Below, in pieces: positions 44,535 to 52,179 of a stretch of 64,000 nucleotides of DNA. Origin of the DNA: Salsuginibacillus kocurii DSM 18087 (lineage in GTDB: Bacteria > Bacillota > Bacilli > Bacillales > Marinococcaceae); the NCBI RefSeq assembly GCF_000377705.1, contig NZ_KB898631.1:1-64000 (forward strand). The letters run 5' to 3'. A program made the translations under genes and the position numbers. Below the pieces are notes generated by a model. That model did no database searches. It was given only the letters and a program-made list of their open reading frames with translations, and was not told where the DNA came from. Within the stretch, counting starts at the first letter, position 1. Every line of letters starts with the position of its first letter.

Positions 44535-44880
44535 CTTCAATCTCCCCCTGTATCAAATGATCTAAAACATTTTTCGCAAATAACCATTCTCTCTTGTTTT
44601 GTTCATACAGCTCACGCCCTTCAGCAGTGATTCGGTAATATTTCCGCCTGCCTCCTTGCGTTTCGTCTCCCCAATAAGAAGCAATATACCCCTCTTTCTC
44701 CAGTCGCCTGAAGGCTGTATATAATGTCGCCTCTTTAAGCTCATACTGGTGATTACTTAATTCAATGATCGTTTTATAAATCTCATAACCATAGCTATCC
44801 CCGTGCCTGAGAACGTTCAGAATAATAGTCACGGTATTACCGCGGATCAGATCTTTCGATATCGTTCCACTCATAGTCAC
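44527..44880 (-). CDS. PadR family transcriptional regulator
   Basis: A 117-residue winged-helix repressor: IILNVLRHGDSYGYEIYKTI, ELKEATLYTAFRRLEKEGYI and the wing WGDETQGGRRKYYRITAEG, then a C-terminal dimerisation helix. It is the short PadR type without a long C-terminal domain. The promoter upstream contains an inverted repeat consistent with autoregulation. It is the first gene of the pair with the permease-prefix protein. Confidence 0.93.
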   Translation of the reverse strand: MTMSGTISKDLIRGNTVTIILNVLRHGDSYGYEIYKTIIELSNHQYELKEATLYTAFRRLEKEGYIASYWGDETQGGRRKYYRITAEGRELYEQNKREWLFAKNVLDHLIQGEIEDD

Positions 44881-44894
44881 TCACCTCTTTATAT

Positions 44895-44948
44895 AATGTA
44901 TGAAATAATACTATTTGTGTCAAAGTAATTTTTCAGGAAAAGTATTAT
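44895..44948 (-). promoter_or_regulatory. padR promoter with inverted repeat
   Basis: On the minus strand TTGACA (44918-44923), 17 nt and TACATT (44895-44900). The arms ATAATACT (44905-44912) and AGTATTAT (44941-44948) lie on either side of the -35 box, 28 bp apart, one within the spacer. PadR repressors typically bind such long AT-rich dyads over their own promoter. Confidence 0.6.
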
Positions 44949-44961
44949 ATAGTTTCTTGCC

Positions 44962-45001
44962 AATAAAAATAGAAGCCTCCTCTTGTGTATGAGGAAGCTT
45001 C
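44962..45001 (-). terminator. Terminator after the phosphotransferase remnant
   Basis: On the minus strand GAAGC(T)TCCTC and GAGGA(G)GCTTC pair around an 8-nt loop, followed by TATTTTTATT. Confidence 0.75.
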
Positions 45002-45020
45002 ACATCAATTACCTATACGC

Positions 45021-45296
45021 TTATTGAACGCCAAGTGTCGATTTAGCCATTTCTTCATATTCGTCTAAGCCGGATTTTAAGGCAAATTCAGCAATATCAA
45101 GCGGATACGTCTCTGCCAATTCGATGACGTGGGCCACCATATTCGCCCAAACATATCCCTCTGTTTCTCCGTAGTACATGATCAATTTTTCCAGATCTTC
45201 TTTGCCAAAGGTTAAGTATTGCGGAACGAAACCACGGGCCAGATCGGTGACGCTGGCTTCTGTCCAGTCAATCACTCCCGGCAGAACTTCGCTACT
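45021..45296 (-). pseudogene. C-terminal remnant of a macrolide 2'-phosphotransferase-like kinase
   Basis: About 90 codons starting near SEVLPGVIDWTEASVTDLAR match the last third of APH/macrolide phosphotransferases: the Asp of VIDWTEA is the Mg-binding DFG-like residue, and FALKSGLDEYEEMAKSTLG is a usual C-terminus. A TAG lies in frame just upstream (about 45297-45299) and the nucleotide-binding and catalytic HGDLHPG regions are absent, so it cannot be an active kinase. A good terminator still follows. The 45297-45593 gap to hisC shows no further gene or regulatory RNA. Confidence 0.75.
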
Positions 45297-45593
45297 CTAT
45301 TTACAATACTAATTTCCTCTACACTAGAAATGTTTTTCATATATAACTCTTAAATAATTTGTAGAATTATTATTGGAATTCAATCCCCCTTCCTCACCAC
45401 GCCCTTATTTAACAAGGCTTCACTTAAAAGGTTTAATAACATACCATTCTCACATTCAACATCCTTTACTCTTTTAAAACATTTAAGCTTTAAATGAGGT
45501 GCTTGCCGGATGAACATCCGATGTATAACATTACATGCAGAATATGTATTTAACGAATTTTTAAACTATTAAAACAAAGGAGGGCCCGGTTCA

Positions 45594-46694
45594 ATGGTTC
45601 AAACAAGAAAACAAATGAACTCCATTGCAATGTACTCCCCCGGCAAACCCGTCGAAGAATTAAAGCGCGAACTTGGGTTAGACAAAGTCATTAAAATGGC
45701 GTCGAATGAAAACCCCTATGGTTTCTCGCCCTTGGCTGAAAAAGCAATGATGAAGGAAATGAAAAACGTACATTACTATCCAGAGATCACCTCTCCCGTT
45801 TTAACCGAAAAATTAAGCAAGCATTTAAACACTTCTGCACACAATTTCATTATTGGCAACGGCTCAGATGAGATTATTCGAATGATTACAAGAACATATT
45901 TAAATCCTGGTGAAGAGGCGGTAATGGCCAGTGTCACTTTCCCACGTTATAAAACAAATGTACTCATAGAAGGCGGAACTCCTGTGGAAGTACCCATGCG
46001 TGATGGAACCCATGATGCAGAGGCCATAAGTGAGGCGGTAACTCCAAATACAAAAATCATTTTTATGTGCAATCCAAACAATCCAACGGGCACAATCCTT
46101 GGGAAAAACGAACTACTTCAACTGATTCAAAGTATTCCTCCTGATGTCTTAGTCGTACTAGATGAAGCTTACTATGAATATGTGCATACCGATGATTACT
46201 TACAATCACTTGACTATTTAGAAGACTTCCCTAACCTGATGATCCTAAGAACATTTTCCAAAGTATATGGATTAGCCTCAGCCCGGGTTGGCTACGGTAT
46301 TGCTCACCCTTCTATCATTCAAGAGCTTCTCAAAGGAAAAGAACCCTTTAATGTAAATCGGCTGGCTCACGCCGGAGCTCTGGCAGCTTTAGATGATAAG
46401 GAGTTTATGGATCTCACTCTTGAAAAAAATGAAAGCGGCCGTCTTTATTTAGAATCCCAATTCACAAGATTAGGGCTCACCTATTTCCCTACCCATACAA
46501 ACTTTATTATGGTTGATCTTGCAACTGAAGCAGAAGCAATTTACCAGCACTTACTTGTAAAAGGAATTATTGTACGTCCAGGCCACATGATGGGATATCC
46601 AACTATGCTACGTGTAACAATCGGAAAGCCAGAAGAAAACGAACAATTTATCACAGCTTTAGAACAAGTACTGCATGAGCAAGTTACGACATAA
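45594..46694 (+). CDS. hisC: Histidinol-phosphate aminotransferase-like PLP enzyme
   Basis: A class I/II fold PLP aminotransferase of 366 residues. HisC landmarks: KMASNENPYGFSPLAEKAM, IIGNGSDEIIRMI, FMCNPNNPTGTI, VVLDEAYYEYV, the PLP-Lys segment RTFSKVYGLASARVGYG and the substrate Arg in IIVRPGHMMGY. It is separate from a his operon, and the downstream genes encode a 2-oxoacid dehydrogenase complex. It may therefore serve as an aromatic or other amino-acid transaminase; HisC enzymes often accept Phe and Tyr. AAAGGAGGG precedes the ATG. A hairpin at 46711 separates it from nhaC. Confidence 0.85.
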   Translation: MVQTRKQMNSIAMYSPGKPVEELKRELGLDKVIKMASNENPYGFSPLAEKAMMKEMKNVHYYPEITSPVLTEKLSKHLNTSAHNFIIGNGSDEIIRMITRTYLNPGEEAVMASVTFPRYKTNVLIEGGTPVEVPMRDGTHDAEAISEAVTPNTKIIFMCNPNNPTGTILGKNELLQLIQSIPPDVLVVLDEAYYEYVHTDDYLQSLDYLEDFPNLMILRTFSKVYGLASARVGYGIAHPSIIQELLKGKEPFNVNRLAHAGALAALDDKEFMDLTLEKNESGRLYLESQFTRLGLTYFPTHTNFIMVDLATEAEAIYQHLLVKGIIVRPGHMMGYPTMLRVTIGKPEENEQFITALEQVLHEQVTT

Positions 46695-46710
46695 TAACTC
46701 CTTTTTAACC

Positions 46711-46742
46711 AAAAAATCATATATTTTCTGGTATATGATTTT
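46711..46742. terminator. Terminator after hisC
   Basis: AAAATCATATA and TATATGATTTT form a 10-11-bp AT-rich stem with flanking A and T runs. Confidence 0.65.
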
Positions 46743-46751
46743 GAAGAAAAA

Positions 46752-46765
46752 TGTAAGCACTTACA
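46752..46765. promoter_or_regulatory. Palindrome, candidate cre site, upstream of nhaC
   Basis: TGTAAGCACTTACA is a perfect palindrome 45 bp before nhaC and matches TGWAANCGNTNWCA at 13 of 14 positions (A in place of the central G). Confidence 0.5.
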
Positions 46766-46810
46766 CCCAAGGCCACCCTCTCAAAAATTATTTCAGAAGG
46801 AAGGGTTTAA

Positions 46811-48256
46811 ATGGAAAATAACCGAGCCACGTTATCTGGTTCCTTGATTGTTTTAGTCCTGATTATCGCTATTTTAGGGATTAGTATTCTCTACTTCGGT
46901 GTTGCTCCTCATATCCCAATTGTACTTGCTGCCATCATTGTCTCATTTTACGGCTTAAAGCTTAAATATACTTGGAAAGAGCTTGAAGAATCGATGATTA
47001 AAGGAATCTCATACGGAATTCCAGCTATTTTAATTTTAAGTCTTATCGGGGTACTGATCGGCGTTTGGGTCTTAAACAGTACAGTTCCTACCATTACCTT
47101 ATACGGACTACACGTGCTTTCACCTACGTTCTTCTTGGCTTCTGCAGTTCTTATTACAGCAGTAGTGGCTATCATGACAGGAAGCTCCTTGAGTGCAATG
47201 GGGACAATTGGGGTCTCGCTCATGGGCGTCGCCCTTGGCATGGGAATCTCGCCAGAAATGACGGCAGGAGCCATTGTTAGTGGCGCTATATTTGGTGATA
47301 AATTGTCACCTTTATCTGATACCACGAACTTAACGGCTGCGACCGCTAAGGTAGATGTGTTTGAACATATCCGCCATATGTTATGGACCACCATTCCTGC
47401 TTTGATTATAGCGCTTCTCATTTTTAGTGGAATAGGGCTGTTTATTAATCAGGGAGGCGCTGATACAGCACAGGTCGAGGAAATGATAAGCACGCTACAA
47501 GCAGAATTTATGATTAGTCCAATTACACTCTTATCACCTCTTGTCATCATTGGTCTTGCAGTGAAACGGGTTAAGCCGCTTCCCTCATTAACAATGGGGT
47601 TAATTGTAGCTGTGTTAACTACTTTCTATACAAACCCCGGCGTGAACTTAGGCGATATTATGACAGCTGCTCATTTTGGGTATGAGGCGCAAACAGGTGT
47701 AGAGAGTATAGATAGTCTTCTATCACTTGGTGGCCTAGAAAGCATGCTCTTTGGTGTCTCCCTTATTATAGTTGCCCTCGGCTTTGGCGGTGTCTTCCAA
47801 GGAGTGGGAATTGCCCATACCCTCATTGACAGTATCAAAGGCTTACTTCGTAAAAAAGGGAATGTAATCAGTTCTACCGTCGTTTCTTGTTTCGGGGTTA
47901 ACTTTGTCATTGGCGAACAGTATCTTTCTATTATTTTGCCTGGTCAAATGCTGGAAGATTCGTACCGAAAAGCCAACCTGCACCCTAAAAACTTATCGCG
48001 AACACTAGAGGATGCAGGTTCGATCTTACACCCACTCATCCCATGGGGCATTATTGGTGCCTTTGTAATGACAACATTTGATGTGGGTATGGGTTATATA
48101 TTATTTGCTTTCTTGTGTTTAGTTACGCCGCTTATCACCCTATTTTACGCCTATACCGGCTTGACACTTACGCCGCTGGACGATGAACCAGATGCGACAG
48201 TTCAAGTAGATGACGATGACCCTGGTGAAGGTCACTCTCCATCTAAAGCTTTATAA
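46811..48256 (+). CDS. nhaC: NhaC family Na+/H+ antiporter
   Basis: A 481-residue membrane protein with about 12 segments. Family landmarks are ALVITGSSLSAMGTIGVS-like TGSSLSAMGTIGVSLMGVAL, GAIVSGAIFGDKLSPLSDTT (the most conserved NhaC block), LEDAGSILHPLIPWGIIGAF and a final acidic tail. NhaC proteins exchange Na+ for H+; some relatives (MleN) move malate or lactate with Na+/H+. Given the neighbouring 2-oxoacid dehydrogenase genes, an organic-anion exchanger is an alternative. AGAAGGAAGGG precedes the ATG. It starts a probable operon running to 54527. Confidence 0.9.
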   Translation: MENNRATLSGSLIVLVLIIAILGISILYFGVAPHIPIVLAAIIVSFYGLKLKYTWKELEESMIKGISYGIPAILILSLIGVLIGVWVLNSTVPTITLYGLHVLSPTFFLASAVLITAVVAIMTGSSLSAMGTIGVSLMGVALGMGISPEMTAGAIVSGAIFGDKLSPLSDTTNLTAATAKVDVFEHIRHMLWTTIPALIIALLIFSGIGLFINQGGADTAQVEEMISTLQAEFMISPITLLSPLVIIGLAVKRVKPLPSLTMGLIVAVLTTFYTNPGVNLGDIMTAAHFGYEAQTGVESIDSLLSLGGLESMLFGVSLIIVALGFGGVFQGVGIAHTLIDSIKGLLRKKGNVISSTVVSCFGVNFVIGEQYLSIILPGQMLEDSYRKANLHPKNLSRTLEDAGSILHPLIPWGIIGAFVMTTFDVGMGYILFAFLCLVTPLITLFYAYTGLTLTPLDDEPDATVQVDDDDPGEGHSPSKAL

Positions 48257-48283
48257 ATCTATACATGCAAGGGGGAAACTACC

Positions 48284-48790
48284 ATGAACCGCCGATATGC
48301 TACCGACGCAGATGCTTCTACGATTGCCCAGTTTCACATTGAAGGCTGGCAGAGAACTTACCACAATATTTTCCCCTCTCACGTCTTAGAGAACCTCGAT
48401 GTAGAAGAACGCACTGCTCAATGGCAAGAAATAGTAAAGGATCCACGTACAATTACTGAACTTTTAACCACAGAGAAAGGAAGGATTGCGGGGCTGATTA
48501 GTGCCGGCCCCGTACGTGATCCTTTTATCCTAAGCTACGACAGCGAATTGTATGCCATTTACCTCGCCCCTCAAGTTCAACACAAGGGACTGGGGAAAAA
48601 GCTGTTCATTTCTATGGCAGACCAGTTGAAAAACCAAGGCTTTGCCTCAATGGTCGTCTGGTTGGCCCGGGAAAACCCGGCCCGTTCATTCTATGAATCT
48701 TTTTCACCGGTTACAGTCACAGAAAAAGTAAATCAATACGGCGTCGAAGATATAGCCTTTGGTTACCAGCTTTCAGAAATCTCAAGCTGA
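48284..48790 (+). CDS. GNAT family N-acetyltransferase
   Basis: A 168-residue acetyl-CoA-dependent acetyltransferase. The fold is visible as RYATDADASTIAQFHIEGW (start), IAGLISAGPVRDPF, the strand LYAIYLAPQVQ and the acetyl-CoA-binding loop HKGLGKKLFIS, then VWLARENPARSFYESF. AAGGGGGAAA precedes the ATG. It lies 27 bp after nhaC and 60 bp before the E1-alpha gene, so is likely cotranscribed; the acceptor is unknown. Confidence 0.88.
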   Translation: MNRRYATDADASTIAQFHIEGWQRTYHNIFPSHVLENLDVEERTAQWQEIVKDPRTITELLTTEKGRIAGLISAGPVRDPFILSYDSELYAIYLAPQVQHKGLGKKLFISMADQLKNQGFASMVVWLARENPARSFYESFSPVTVTEKVNQYGVEDIAFGYQLSEISS

Positions 48791-48850
48791 ACTGACGAGT
48801 TCTTACTAAATGGCAAAGAAAAAAGTTTCTACACAAGAAGAGGTGACGAA

Positions 48851-49918
48851 ATGTTAACAGAATTTCCGCTGCAGCAAGTACTAAATGAAGAAGGTCACGT
48901 AAAAGAAGAAGATACTATGCAAACTATCACCATCGATCAAATTAAATCCTTTTATTATTACATGCTGCGCGCTCGTTTATTAGATAAAAAGTGTGTAAAT
49001 TTACAACGCCAAGGACGCATTGGCACATACGTGCAATATGAAGGTCAGGAAGCTGCCCAAGTTGGCAGTGCCCTCGCCCTAGAAAAAGGGGATTGGATGC
49101 TGCCTACGTATCGTGATCACGCAGCCACTCTTACATTTGGGCAGACGATGCGAAATTTGCTATTAAACTGGCGCGGCCGCTTAGAAGGAGGGGTCCCTCC
49201 AGAAGGTCTTAATATCTTCCCTCCTGCTGTTCCAATTGCCTCCCAATTGCCACACGCAACAGGAGTAGCTTGGGCGGAAAAGAAAAAAGGAAGTGACCGT
49301 GTATCGCTCGTGTATTTTGGGGATGGTGCTACTTCAGAAGGCGATTTTCATGAAGGACTTAATTTCGCCAGCGTGTTTCAAACCCCGACCATCTTCTTCA
49401 ACCAGAACAACGGATATGCCATCAGTGTACCAATGGAAAAACAAATGAATTCAAAAACGATTGCTCAAAAAGGACTGGGCTATGACATCGAATCCGCTCG
49501 CATTGATGGAAATGATATTGTCGCCGTTTATTTGGCAGTAAAAGAAGCTGTTAAGCGGGCTAGGAATGGGGAAGGTCCAACATTACTTGAAGCTGTCACC
49601 TGGCGGTATGGTGCTCATACTACGGCAGATGACCCCTCTAAATACCGTGATCAAGCTGAAAGCGAAACGAGGAGAAAGACAGCCGATCCTCTTCTTCGTC
49701 TCGAGCGTTATTTAAAGAACGAAGGCAAGTGGGATGAAGCTTGGCATGCAGCAATTGAAGAAGAAATTCAAGAAGAAATCGATACCGCGCTTATCGAAAT
49801 GGAAAATTACCCAGAAGCTGAACTCAGTCAGATGTTCGACCATGTGTATGATATTCCGACTTGGCCTCTCCAAGAGCAAATCAATGAGCATTTAGCGACG
49901 AAAGGGAGGAACGCGTAA
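48851..49918 (+). CDS. 2-oxoacid dehydrogenase E1 component, alpha subunit
   Basis: A 355-residue thiamin-diphosphate enzyme subunit of the PdhA/BkdAA/AcoA family. The ThDP/Mg motif is GDGATSEGDFHEG ... FFNQNNGYAIS (GDG-x-NN), preceded by YRDHAATLTFGQTMRNLL and PHATGVAWAEKK. It would decarboxylate a 2-oxoacid (pyruvate, branched-chain or acetoin-type substrate; not resolvable). AAGAGGTGACG precedes the ATG. The stop overlaps the E1-beta start by 1 nt. Confidence 0.93.
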   Translation: MLTEFPLQQVLNEEGHVKEEDTMQTITIDQIKSFYYYMLRARLLDKKCVNLQRQGRIGTYVQYEGQEAAQVGSALALEKGDWMLPTYRDHAATLTFGQTMRNLLLNWRGRLEGGVPPEGLNIFPPAVPIASQLPHATGVAWAEKKKGSDRVSLVYFGDGATSEGDFHEGLNFASVFQTPTIFFNQNNGYAISVPMEKQMNSKTIAQKGLGYDIESARIDGNDIVAVYLAVKEAVKRARNGEGPTLLEAVTWRYGAHTTADDPSKYRDQAESETRRKTADPLLRLERYLKNEGKWDEAWHAAIEEEIQEEIDTALIEMENYPEAELSQMFDHVYDIPTWPLQEQINEHLATKGRNA

Positions 49919-50916
49919 TGACAACCTCAGTACAAACAAAAACGATGACGATGGTCCAAAGCATAAATGATGCAATGCGTACCATGCTTGCCGAAGATGA
50001 GCGTACGCTCATCTTAGGGGAAGACGTAGGGGTTAATGGCGGTGTTTTTAGAGCAACGGAAGGCCTTTACGAGGAATTTGGAGCAGAGCGGATAATTGAT
50101 ACCCCTCTTGCCGAATCGGGAATTATGGGGACTTCAATCGGCTTAGCAGCAAATGGGTTCCGCCCCGTAGCAGAAATGCAATTCTTAGGGTTTATTTATC
50201 CTGCTTTTAATCAAATTATGACCCATGCAACTCGAATTCGTCAGCGTACAATGGGACGCTACACTTCGCCGATTGTCATTCGCGCTCCTTATGGGGCAGG
50301 TGTTCGCGCACCAGAAATTCACTCAGATAGTGTCGAAGGGCTTTTCACGCAAATGCCTGGAATTAAAGTGGTTGTGCCGTCCACCGCTTATGATGCTAAA
50401 GGGCTTTTAATCTCAAGCATGGAAGACCCTGACCCTGTTTTATTTTTAGAGCCGATGCGCTGTTACCGTTCATCCCGGATGGAAGTCCCGGAAGAAAAGT
50501 ACACCATTAAATTAGGCAAGGCCGCCGTCCTAAAGGAAGGAGAAGACATCTCCATTTTCACCTGGGGGGCCATGACCATTGAAACAATGAAAGCTGTCGA
50601 ACAAATTGAAAACGAACAAAACATTTCCTGCGAAGTGATCGACCTGCGCACGTTATATCCACTGGACAAAGAGATCATTTCTCAATCTGTGCAAAAAACA
50701 AGCAGAGCTCTTATCGTTCATGAGGCTCCGGGCACAGGCGGGGTCAGCAGTGAAGTTCTTTCAGTGATTAACGATACTTCTTTCTTGTATCTTCGTTCTC
50801 CAGTTGAGCGGGTCTCCGGTTTTGATACACCGGTGCCGGTTTATTCATTAGAGCAGGAATACCTGCCCAGCCCGGAAAAAATTAAACACGCCATTCAACG
50901 AAGCATTACATTTTAA
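49918..50916 (+). CDS. 2-oxoacid dehydrogenase E1 component, beta subunit
   Basis: The 332-residue partner of E1-alpha (transketolase-like pyrimidine-binding and C-terminal domains). Landmarks: LILGEDVGVNGGVFRATEGL, DTPLAESGIMGTSIGLA, FLGFIYPAFNQI, PYGAGVRAPEIHSDS, MEDPDPVLFLEPMRCYRS and the C-terminal DLRTLYPLD and HEAPGTGGVSSEV. It forms the alpha2beta2 E1 heterotetramer. Coupled to E1-alpha, it is followed 24 bp later by E2. Confidence 0.94.
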   Translation: MTTSVQTKTMTMVQSINDAMRTMLAEDERTLILGEDVGVNGGVFRATEGLYEEFGAERIIDTPLAESGIMGTSIGLAANGFRPVAEMQFLGFIYPAFNQIMTHATRIRQRTMGRYTSPIVIRAPYGAGVRAPEIHSDSVEGLFTQMPGIKVVVPSTAYDAKGLLISSMEDPDPVLFLEPMRCYRSSRMEVPEEKYTIKLGKAAVLKEGEDISIFTWGAMTIETMKAVEQIENEQNISCEVIDLRTLYPLDKEIISQSVQKTSRALIVHEAPGTGGVSSEVLSVINDTSFLYLRSPVERVSGFDTPVPVYSLEQEYLPSPEKIKHAIQRSITF

Positions 50917-50940
50917 TGAGAGAAAGGAGGCTCAATTCAC

Positions 50941-52179
50941 ATGATTGAAGTAAAACTTCACGATATTGGCGAAGGAATGCATGAAGCGGAAATTCTTCAT
51001 TTCTTTGTCAAACCGGGTGATACTATTAAAAACGACGAACCCTTAGTGGAAGTTCAGACTGATAAAATGAATGCAGAATTGCCAGCGCCAAGTGCAGGAA
51101 TTATTAAAGAAATCAACGCAGAAATTGGAGACGTGGTGGAAGTAGGCGAAACGATCCTCTCCATTGACAACGGTTCGGAACAGGGAAGAACGCACAAAGA
51201 GAAAGAACAAGCAGGTGTGGCTGCTTCAGCAGCTACAATAGAAGCTGACTCTCCTCCTGCCATGACGCAAATGGTCACTCCTCCTCGCAAAAATCGAGTG
51301 CTTGCTGCGCCTTTTACGCGAAAAATTGCGAGAGACCACCAGGTAGACATTGAAGAAATTGAAGGGAGTGGTCCGGCTGGCCGGGTCGTAGACCAGGATG
51401 TCTATGACTATATCGACCAGCAACTTAACCAGCCGAGCACTTCCACGCAAACACCAGCAAACCAAGTTTCAGAGCCTGCAACCAGCGCAGCAGAACGTTC
51501 ACCTGCCGAACCAGCTGGAACGACTGCGGTTGAACCTCAGTCAGCCGGCGGCTCCTTTTCACTTCTTTCTCACTTTAGTTATTTTACCGAAGCGGATGTT
51601 ACTCCTTTATTAGCCTTAAAAGAAAAGCTCCACGAGGAACATGGCCTCGAACTATCCGTGCAATCTTTTTTTATCAAAGCCTTGCAAATTACAAGCAACC
51701 GCTATCCGGCTCTACAAAGCAAACAGCATAGCAGTGGGGAAGAAAATGCCTCCTGTCAGCCTGTTACGGTCGGGTTAATGACAGAAGTCGGGGATAACAT
51801 CAAGCTTCCTGTACTTAAAGAAGTCCAGAATATGAGTATCTCTATGATCAATCGCAAGCTCGAGGCTGCATCAAATCAAGCAAAAACAGAAGAAGTTGAG
51901 GAAAGCAAGCACATCACTTTTGCTATTAACAACGTAGATCCTGAGCATTCTCCAGCCTCCCCTGCCCTATTAGGCTATGCAAAGGGAAAGGTTATATCTT
52001 TTCATCCCATTAAAGAAAAACCAGCTGTCCATCAAGGAGAAATTAAAATTCGCCGTTTGATGGATATCACCTTAACATTTGACCAGCGCCAAACAAGCGG
52101 ATCAGAGGCTAGTACTGCAGTTAATTATTTTGTTCAATTAATCGAAGATCCTAATTTACTTTTAGTGGAGCTGATGTAG
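50941..52179 (+). CDS. 2-oxoacid dehydrogenase E2-like subunit with degenerate active site
   Basis: A 412-residue protein in E2 order: lipoyl domain (1-77; lipoyl Lys42 in VQTDKMNAELPAP), peripheral E3/E1-binding domain (about 118-155; APFTRKIARDHQVDI, GSGPAGRVVDQDVY), a Pro/Thr/Ala-rich linker, and a C-terminal acyltransferase fold. In active E2 enzymes the C-terminal motif is D-H-R-x-x-D-G, where His and Asp carry out acyl transfer to CoA. Here the motif reads DQRQTSG (residues 381-387), so both catalytic residues are replaced (Gln382, Ser386). The rest of the domain is shortened and diverged. It may be a structural core and lipoyl carrier, or use another acceptor. AAAGGAGG precedes the ATG; E3 follows with no gap. 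Confidence 0.88.
   Translation: MIEVKLHDIGEGMHEAEILHFFVKPGDTIKNDEPLVEVQTDKMNAELPAPSAGIIKEINAEIGDVVEVGETILSIDNGSEQGRTHKEKEQAGVAASAATIEADSPPAMTQMVTPPRKNRVLAAPFTRKIARDHQVDIEEIEGSGPAGRVVDQDVYDYIDQQLNQPSTSTQTPANQVSEPATSAAERSPAEPAGTTAVEPQSAGGSFSLLSHFSYFTEADVTPLLALKEKLHEEHGLELSVQSFFIKALQITSNRYPALQSKQHSSGEENASCQPVTVGLMTEVGDNIKLPVLKEVQNMSISMINRKLEAASNQAKTEEVEESKHITFAINNVDPEHSPASPALLGYAKGKVISFHPIKEKPAVHQGEIKIRRLMDITLTFDQRQTSGSEASTAVNYFVQLIEDPNLLLVELM

Noticed and set aside
43878-44880. Drug efflux operon with PadR
   Set aside because: The partner is a permease-prefix membrane protein with four segments, with no ABC ATPase or efflux pump gene beside it.
45297-45593. T-box or other riboswitch before hisC
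   Set aside because: No specifier loop, T-box sequence or terminator/antiterminator pair is found; the stretch is plain AT-rich DNA.
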